12,300 nt of DNA from Candidatus Saccharimonadia bacterium (lineage in GTDB: Bacteria; Patescibacteriota; Saccharimonadia; Saccharimonadales; SZUA-47), in assembly GCA_938050265.1 (NCBI GenBank), contig CALLJT010000088.1, positions 1-12,300 of the forward strand, given 5' to 3'. This document shows, in pieces, positions 7,466 through 12,300 of this stretch (the stretch's first letter is position 1; each line of letters starts with the position of its first letter). The notes below the pieces were generated by a model that was not told the origin of the DNA, searched no databases, and saw only the letters and a program-made list of their open reading frames with translations. The translations under genes and the position numbers were made by a program.

Positions 7466-9988
7466 CTACTGTGCGATTGGGGTGCCGTCGAGGAATCTGT
7501 TGTGTATCTTTTCGCAAATACCTGGTCCAATTCGACCGCCGCTGCAGCCGCCAGTGTGTGAACCGCTTGAGCCGCAGGTGTCAAAGTTTGTTTGACCAAA
7601 TATATTGCCGTCATACAATACATTGCGCAAGGTGTAGTTGGGGAAAGTCGGGTGGCTGCTGTCAAATCGTGCGCAATAATTTGTTGATACGGTGTGTGGT
7701 AAGTCGAGGATGTTTTCTTGTACGGTTATATTCTCGATTGGCCCATCTGTTCTAGTGTAGAAACTTAAGGTTCCTGACGTTCCGTCTCGCCCTAGGTTGC
7801 GTCGAAACAGCACATCGTATAGACCGCTTCCTCGCCCCTGTAGTGACAGGGTTGTGTTGTGTGACCCTGGGCTACGAACGATTTTATCTATGAAGTTATA
7901 TTCAATGATGTGGCCGTGGGTATTTTCGATGCGAATGCCGCTTCCGAAACCATCTCGGCTTTTGTTGTGTCTGGCTGTACCGCTTGCCCCAAAGTTGTGT
8001 ACATATATTGCTCGGTTACCCCTGTCTTCATAGCTACCAGTTTGGGCATGCACAGAATTGCGTATAGTGTTGTATTCGACAGTGTAGTTAGACGCATCGG
8101 GTGAGTTTATGTCAAAACCATGTGAATACGATCCTAAAACGTCAACTAATGAGCAGCGAATACTGACATTGCTTGCTCTGATCTTAACGTTACCGTTAAA
8201 TTTTGCACCATAAATTGTTGTCCCATCTTGGGTGATTTCTCGTGACCCAGTGTATGTCTGCAGGTCAGATTCGCGAAGGTTGCGCCCCAGCGCGTCGTCG
8301 TAGCAAGCTTCAAACCCTGTGTTGGCGTCGTACCAGCCAACAATCTGATCCATATCTTTGGAATCTACTGCCTCTTCCCAGGAGCCTGCTCCAGATTGAG
8401 TTGTGGCGTTTGCCGCAGAACTGTTGGACTGGTTGCCGGCGGCGTCAACTGCAGTCAAGGTGTAGCTATACGTGGTTTCAGGTGTCAGGCCACCGTCGCT
8501 GTACGTCGTATTCGGATGATCTATAGTTACAATTTCTGATCCGTCGCGGCGAAGAATATAGCTGACTACGCCCATGTTGTCTGTTGATTCGTTCCAGCTC
8601 AAGCTGACAGATGTCGCCGAGTCCGAGTTGGCGCTAAAGCTGGCGGGGCTACTCGGCGGCGACACGTCTGGTTCGGTCGTGCTGACAGTTAGTATGTTCG
8701 ATGCAGGCGACGTATTCCCCGCCGCATCAATTGCATCGACCTGATATTCATAGGCTGTTCTAGGGTCTAGGTTTGTGTCGACGAATGATGTCTCGGCTGC
8801 AGGCACTGTATCGATTTCCGTACCACCGCGATATATGCGGTATGAGTTGATTGCACGGTCATCAGTGGCCTCTGTCCAACTCAGGCTGATGCTGTTACCC
8901 GTCTGGTTTGTGCTGGCTAGATTACTCGGTGCGGTCGGAGCTACCGTGTCTGGAGTGTTGTTGATGATCTGCGGGTCGTTAATGTCTTCCCCTGTGGTAC
9001 TGCCAAGCAGTCCATCGCTGCCGCCCGCGCTATCCACCGCCACTTGTCCGGCTGTTGCATCAAAACGGTAATAGTGCGCCAAGCCGGCCTCGCTACCAGT
9101 TAGCGGGCTGTCTGTATTATTCTGGATCTCGGTTTGGGTGCGCGCCACGTTCCAGATGCGCACCTCGTCAATACTGCCGTGCCATGGTCGTGAAATCAAG
9201 CTGTCTGGATTAGCCCCAACCCATACTGGAATACTGGCGTCGGTTGCGATTTCGCCGGTCTTTGGCGTCGACCCGACTTCTATGCCGTCGAGAAATATTC
9301 GCATGAAAGCACCGTCATACGTCGCAGCCACGTGGTGAGTGATGCGGTTTTCTGGGTTGGCCACGATTGACCCAGAATCCGCTATGAGCGTGGTCGTTGT
9401 CGTGCCAGTTTTTAACCTAAAACGCAGGACAATCTCGCCATTGCTTTCGGTGGTGCTGAGCATAAAATAGTGATCTTGCTCGGATGTACTGGATGCTTTT
9501 GAGATTATTCGGCAGTCAGACGATGTCGAGCACCCCTGGAAACTGTCGACGTTAACCACGGCCTCCAACGTCAACGCACTCGCAGCAACATCAATTGCCC
9601 CTAGATTCACATAGTCATCAACGCCGTCAAACTGCAAATAATTAGACTCAGCAATGGCGTTAGAGCCCCCACCGCCGCCTCCACAGCCACCAGGTGTATC
9701 TACCCTCCCCCACTGAGCAAGAAGATAAGACAGGTCAAAGATAGATACTGTGTTGTCATTGTTGAAGTCTGCGGTAGTATCAGTCGTACCCCAGCGAGAG
9801 AGCATATAGGAGAGATCAAAGATGTCTACTTTGTTATCTGCATTGGTATCTGCCAGTGGGTAGTTCGGGTCATTGGGGTCAGAGGGACCGGCGGAGGAAA
9901 AGCTGAGGAGGAGGGTCGCTGCAATGGCAAAGGCGAGGACTATTGTGAGGGCGGTGAGGAGTTTTTTCTGGGATTGAGTGGTGGGCAT
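7466..9988 (-). CDS. Membrane-anchored surface protein: dockerin-like, LamG, two FN3, beta-helix (840 aa)
   Basis: A cell-surface, probably glycan- or protein-binding protein. The ATG at 9988 is the only start after the in-frame TAG at 10021-10019; there is no Shine-Dalgarno sequence. Residues 9-33 are a hydrophobic signal/anchor. Residues 44-95 hold two dockerin-like Ca-binding repeats: loop D47-N49-D51-D55-D58 and loop D74-N76-D78-S82-D85, each followed by IFDLSYxL and a Trp. Residues 99-108 are PGGCGGGGGG. LamG (concanavalin-like) spans about 115-335, FN3 domains 349-438 and 443-531. Residues about 555-840 look like a right-handed parallel beta-helix (VKIRASNVSI, YTVEYNTIRNSV, GIRIENTHGHIIEYNFID). 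I cannot see a clear pectate-lyase catalytic set, so binding is as likely as cleavage. The next gene upstream is a paralogue ending 108 bp away. Confidence 0.9.
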   Translation of the reverse strand: MPTTQSQKKLLTALTIVLAFAIAATLLLSFSSAGPSDPNDPNYPLADTNADNKVDIFDLSYMLSRWGTTDTTADFNNDNTVSIFDLSYLLAQWGRVDTPGGCGGGGGGSNAIAESNYLQFDGVDDYVNLGAIDVAASALTLEAVVNVDSFQGCSTSSDCRIISKASSTSEQDHYFMLSTTESNGEIVLRFRLKTGTTTTTLIADSGSIVANPENRITHHVAATYDGAFMRIFLDGIEVGSTPKTGEIATDASIPVWVGANPDSLISRPWHGSIDEVRIWNVARTQTEIQNNTDSPLTGSEAGLAHYYRFDATAGQVAVDSAGGSDGLLGSTTGEDINDPQIINNTPDTVAPTAPSNLASTNQTGNSISLSWTEATDDRAINSYRIYRGGTEIDTVPAAETSFVDTNLDPRTAYEYQVDAIDAAGNTSPASNILTVSTTEPDVSPPSSPASFSANSDSATSVSLSWNESTDNMGVVSYILRRDGSEIVTIDHPNTTYSDGGLTPETTYSYTLTAVDAAGNQSNSSAANATTQSGAGSWEEAVDSKDMDQIVGWYDANTGFEACYDDALGRNLRESDLQTYTGSREITQDGTTIYGAKFNGNVKIRASNVSIRCSLVDVLGSYSHGFDINSPDASNYTVEYNTIRNSVHAQTGSYEDRGNRAIYVHNFGASGTARHNKSRDGFGSGIRIENTHGHIIEYNFIDKIVRSPGSHNTTLSLQGRGSGLYDVLFRRNLGRDGTSGTLSFYTRTDGPIENITVQENILDLPHTVSTNYCARFDSSHPTFPNYTLRNVLYDGNIFGQTNFDTCGSSGSHTGGCSGGRIGPGICEKIHNRFLDGTPIAQ
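8675..9643 (-). repeat. LamG-FN3 segment, copy A (paralogous to 11342-12298)
   Basis: Residues 116-438 of the 840-aa protein match residues 1-319 of the visible part of the upstream protein along their length, with nearly equal spans (323 and 319 aa). The opening NYLQFDGVDDYVNLGA is identical in both proteins, but 10 of its 16 codons differ synonymously. The duplication is therefore old and the protein sequence is constrained. Confidence 0.85.
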
Positions 9989-10010
9989 GATGTTTATGAA
10001 GCTGGTGTTG

Positions 10011-10021
10011 TTTATATTCTA
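10011..10021 (-). promoter_or_regulatory. Weak -10-like boxes upstream of the 840-aa gene
   Basis: In the 108-bp gap to the upstream gene, minus strand TAGAAT (10021-10016) and TATAAA (10016-10011) each match five of six -10 bases, about 22-27 bases before the ATG. I find no acceptable -35 at 16-18 bases. A GGTAG/CTACC hairpin (10085-10101) spans the upstream stop codon but lacks a T-run. The gene may have its own promoter or may be co-transcribed with its paralogue. Confidence 0.22.
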
Positions 10022-10096
10022 TTGATCTTACTGTACATGGGAGTAAGCTTTAGGGGTATTTTAGCATGGGTTAGGTTGGAAGTCGGTAGGCATCGA

Positions 10097-12300
10097 CTAC
10101 CTATGTGTATCCCACATGTCTCGCATGAATGCAGACCAGCCACGCTTCCAGTCGGCATCATGTGTCTGTACATCCATGTAGTGGTCAAGGTAGTCAAAGA
10201 AAACGTCGTGGTTCCATATCCCTTTGGCGTCAGTTGTAGGGTTGTGCTGATCCATTAATATCACTGCCAAAGCTGCGGCGTTGTTGACGTTGCTTGTGCA
10301 ACAAGTACGATAGCCTGGCCCATTAGCGCTCGGCGTAGTGTTGGTCCGCGTGCACAAAAACTCACCCCATTCCATGCCAGCATCCGTCCATGACGCCATT
10401 GCTGCACCAGAGTTGCCGTAGCGCAACTGACAGTCTTCCTGGAAGAAGCGCGGACCATAATCGATACCGACGTTTTTCATTGCAGGGTCATTGAGCATTG
10501 CAGCCGCAAACACTATTGGTAGTTTACGACCGGTACCGTGTGCTCCACCGAAGTCACCCCACCATCCGTTATGTGTTGCACTCTGAGCGTTACCAACCAG
10601 TCCGTACATATCAATTCCACGTTGTATGAGATTGTATGCGAGGTCTTCTTTCTGGGCATCAGTGTAGTCCAGCATCAACACCAGCGCTGCTGTGTTCATC
10701 TGGGCAGCAAGGTCTCGGCCGTAGTTGGCCATCTGCTCTGATGGGTGTAGTAACCTACCAATTGAGTAGCTCACCGTATCAAGCATGACACGGTCAACCG
10801 TGCTGTTCACGTCTGCGATAGTTGGTGCACTTGCAGGAATGCTCAGTTTTGGAAGGAGCGACATGTTTACTTGTGATTTATTGTATGCGGTTTTGCTACC
10901 GCCGCTGTACTGCGGGCGGAACGAGTTCGGGGCTGGGTCTGAACCTACGACCGTCAGTACCGCAGCGCTCCTGATTGACGGTCGCGGCGTATTGTGCGTG
11001 CCGTCGTTTGTAGGCGCTCCTGATTCTCCAGACACCCACCCGACAGTTGACACTAGCGAATCGTCTGGGCTCAAAGACACGCTCGGGTCATCAGCAACAT
11101 TGAGCACAGCGGTGTAGCTTGGTATATCGGCGTGGAATCCGTGAGGCTTACCTGGTATCGGATTGACCTGTGAGCCGTTTTTGGTCCCTGTCCACCCCGG
11201 TGATATATCAGTGACGACAACCGGGCCTTTCACCCAATAATCACCGTTGAGATACTGGCCGTATTCGTATGAACCGTTGAACGTCCATGTTATGCCGTTC
11301 TGTGTCAAAGACGTTGTCGTTGGGTTAGACCCTGGTGCTGCAGTTGTTTCACTGTCAACGTTTGAGCCCGGAGAGATATTGTCAGCCTCGTCGCGCGCAA
11401 ACACCTGATAGCTGTATGACGTTTCAGAATTCAAGCCACTGTCTGTATACAGCAGTGTCGCACCGTCCACGGAAGCCACTTCTGAGCCATCGCGGAACAC
11501 AGCATATTCGTCGATTGCAACATTGTCAGTTGCCGCCTGCCACGTCAGTGTTACCGAATTACTGCCAGGATTTCCAGCAATCAGATTTGAAGGCGCGGTT
11601 GGCGCTTCTGTGTCGGGGATATTATTGACGAGTGTTGGGTCGTTTGTGTCTGCGTTGGCAGTACTGCCAAGCGTGACGTTGTTAGATCCTGTACTGTCAG
11701 CCATAGTCTGGCCTGTTACTTCGTTGAACTGGTAATAGCGCACAAGCCCGGACTCAGACCCTGTGAGCTGCATAGAGCTGTTGGCTGCGATATCGGTCTG
11801 GGAGCGGGCAACGCTCCAGATGCGAACGTCGTCGATGCGGCCCTGCCACGGCCTACTGGTTGCTCCATCTGGGTTGCCGCCAACCCAAGCGTCTACTGCA
11901 TTATTTTGATCGATTGCACCTGTTTTTGCTTGGGCACCTACCTCTACACCGTCGACGTACAGCCTCATATTCGATCCATCATACGTAGCGGCCACGTGAT
12001 AACTCCCGTCATTTGACACGGCACCGCTTGTAGCGACAAGCGTGTCTGTTGTGCCACCTGCCCTCAGACGAAAACGCAGTACAGTTTCAGTGTCCGCGGC
12101 ATTGCGCGTAGTGCTCAGCATCCAGTAGTGGTTTTGCTCTGACGTAGTTGACGCTTTAGAAACAATCCTACAGTCGAGTGACGCGCAGTTTTCTAGCTCA
12201 TCTGCTGTGATGTAGGCTTCGAGCGTGAGAGCACTACCGGCTATGTCTACGGCTCCGAGATTGACATAGTCGTCAACACCATCAAATTGCAGGTAATTGG
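10097..12300 (-). CDS. Surface protein with LamG, FN3 and C-terminal helical domain (5' part outside window, 733 aa visible)
   Basis: The frame is open to the window edge. An internal ATG at 12121 is not the start, because 59 codons before it continue the LamG domain (NYLQFDGVDDYVNLGA). The missing N-terminus probably carries the anchor and dockerin-like part seen in the paralogue. LamG occupies visible residues 1 to about 225 and one FN3 about 231-320. The rest (about 329-733) starts with a beta-rich part (ITWTFNGSYEYGQYLNGDYW, IRSAAVLTVVGS, FRPQYSGG) followed by helices (VSYSIGRLL, MNTAALVLMLDYTDAQKEDL) and the motifs GWWGDFGGAHGTGRKLP (578-594) and GPGYRTCCTS (660-669). It recalls uncharacterised proteins of Planctomycetes and Verrucomicrobia and suggests an alpha/alpha-barrel carbohydrate-active enzyme; that is inference from memory and no function is assigned. 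The TAG stop is at 10099-10097. Confidence 0.88.
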   Translation of the reverse strand, partial: NYLQFDGVDDYVNLGAVDIAGSALTLEAYITADELENCASLDCRIVSKASTTSEQNHYWMLSTTRNAADTETVLRFRLRAGGTTDTLVATSGAVSNDGSYHVAATYDGSNMRLYVDGVEVGAQAKTGAIDQNNAVDAWVGGNPDGATSRPWQGRIDDVRIWSVARSQTDIAANSSMQLTGSESGLVRYYQFNEVTGQTMADSTGSNNVTLGSTANADTNDPTLVNNIPDTEAPTAPSNLIAGNPGSNSVTLTWQAATDNVAIDEYAVFRDGSEVASVDGATLLYTDSGLNSETSYSYQVFARDEADNISPGSNVDSETTAAPGSNPTTTSLTQNGITWTFNGSYEYGQYLNGDYWVKGPVVVTDISPGWTGTKNGSQVNPIPGKPHGFHADIPSYTAVLNVADDPSVSLSPDDSLVSTVGWVSGESGAPTNDGTHNTPRPSIRSAAVLTVVGSDPAPNSFRPQYSGGSKTAYNKSQVNMSLLPKLSIPASAPTIADVNSTVDRVMLDTVSYSIGRLLHPSEQMANYGRDLAAQMNTAALVLMLDYTDAQKEDLAYNLIQRGIDMYGLVGNAQSATHNGWWGDFGGAHGTGRKLPIVFAAAMLNDPAMKNVGIDYGPRFFQEDCQLRYGNSGAAMASWTDAGMEWGEFLCTRTNTTPSANGPGYRTCCTSNVNNAAALAVILMDQHNPTTDAKGIWNHDVFFDYLDHYMDVQTHDADWKRGWSAFMRDMWDTHR
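11342..12298 (-). repeat. LamG-FN3 segment, copy B (paralogous to 8675-9643)
   Basis: This is the counterpart of the LamG-FN3 part of the downstream 840-aa protein, with shared blocks such as SKAS.TSEQ.HY, HVAATYDG, RPW.G.ID.VRIW, DPTLVNNIPDT against DPQIINNTPDT, and APTAPSNL. After the single FN3 the two proteins diverge completely: this one continues into a helical domain, the other into a second FN3 and a beta-helix. Confidence 0.85.

Noticed and set aside
7297..7755. Plus-strand 152-codon frame across the intergenic region
   Set aside because: Most of it is antisense to the beta-helix gene, and the Cys/Arg-rich product looks like a shadow translation.
9660..9988. A cellulosome
   Set aside because: The dockerin-like pair is real, but no cohesin, scaffoldin or clear cellulase is present, and the domain is at the anchored N-terminus.
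10097..12121. Starting the LamG-helical protein at the internal ATG 12121
   Set aside because: The 59 codons upstream are open and encode the beginning of the LamG domain, matching the paralogue residue for residue in places. The true start is beyond 12300.
1..12300. CRISPR array, tRNA, insertion sequence, phage or toxin-antitoxin genes
   Set aside because: I found no regularly spaced identical repeats, no cloverleaf-like or CCA-ended segment, no transposase-like protein and no terminal inverted repeats in a useful position.

Overview
The window looks like a surface-protein locus of a small-genome bacterium, most probably a member of the Patescibacteria/CPR, with Candidatus Saccharibacteria (TM7) as best guess. 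That placement is inference. It rests on the combination of LamG/FN3 repeat proteins with an N-terminal membrane anchor and dockerin-like repeats, a giant SdrD-B/DUF11 adhesin, and a LysRS whose motif 2 reads GPRFRNENYSDEHLP. No rRNA or marker phylogeny is available here. GC content is near 50%, the code looks standard, and all three visible stop codons are TAG.

All four genes lie on the minus strand, so transcription runs from high to low coordinates. In that order: (i) 12300-10097, a surface protein cut by the window edge, with LamG, one FN3 domain and a C-terminal helical domain I cannot assign to a known enzyme; (ii) 9988-7466, a complete 840-aa protein with a membrane anchor, a two-repeat dockerin-like domain, a poly-Gly linker, LamG, two FN3 domains and a right-handed beta-helix; (iii) a 306-bp intergenic region with a good sigma70-type promoter, an 18-bp near-palindrome abutting the -10 box, and inverted repeats; (iv) 7159-869, a 2096-aa secreted adhesin-like protein built from six SdrD-B-type modules, three DUF11-like modules, a beta-propeller-like region and a variant LPXTG-like C-terminal signal (LSPTG); (v) 776-1, the 5' part of lysS (class II lysyl-tRNA synthetase), which runs off the window.

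Proteins (i) and (ii) are paralogues that share the LamG-FN3 part and differ at the C-terminus. They look like a cell-surface module family in which a common binding/spacer region carries exchangeable terminal domains. Together with the giant adhesin they probably make up envelope-displayed proteins for attachment to a host cell or to glycans. lysS is a housekeeping neighbour with no evident functional link. I see no tRNA, rRNA, CRISPR array, insertion sequence or phage gene. Nothing credible is encoded on the plus strand.
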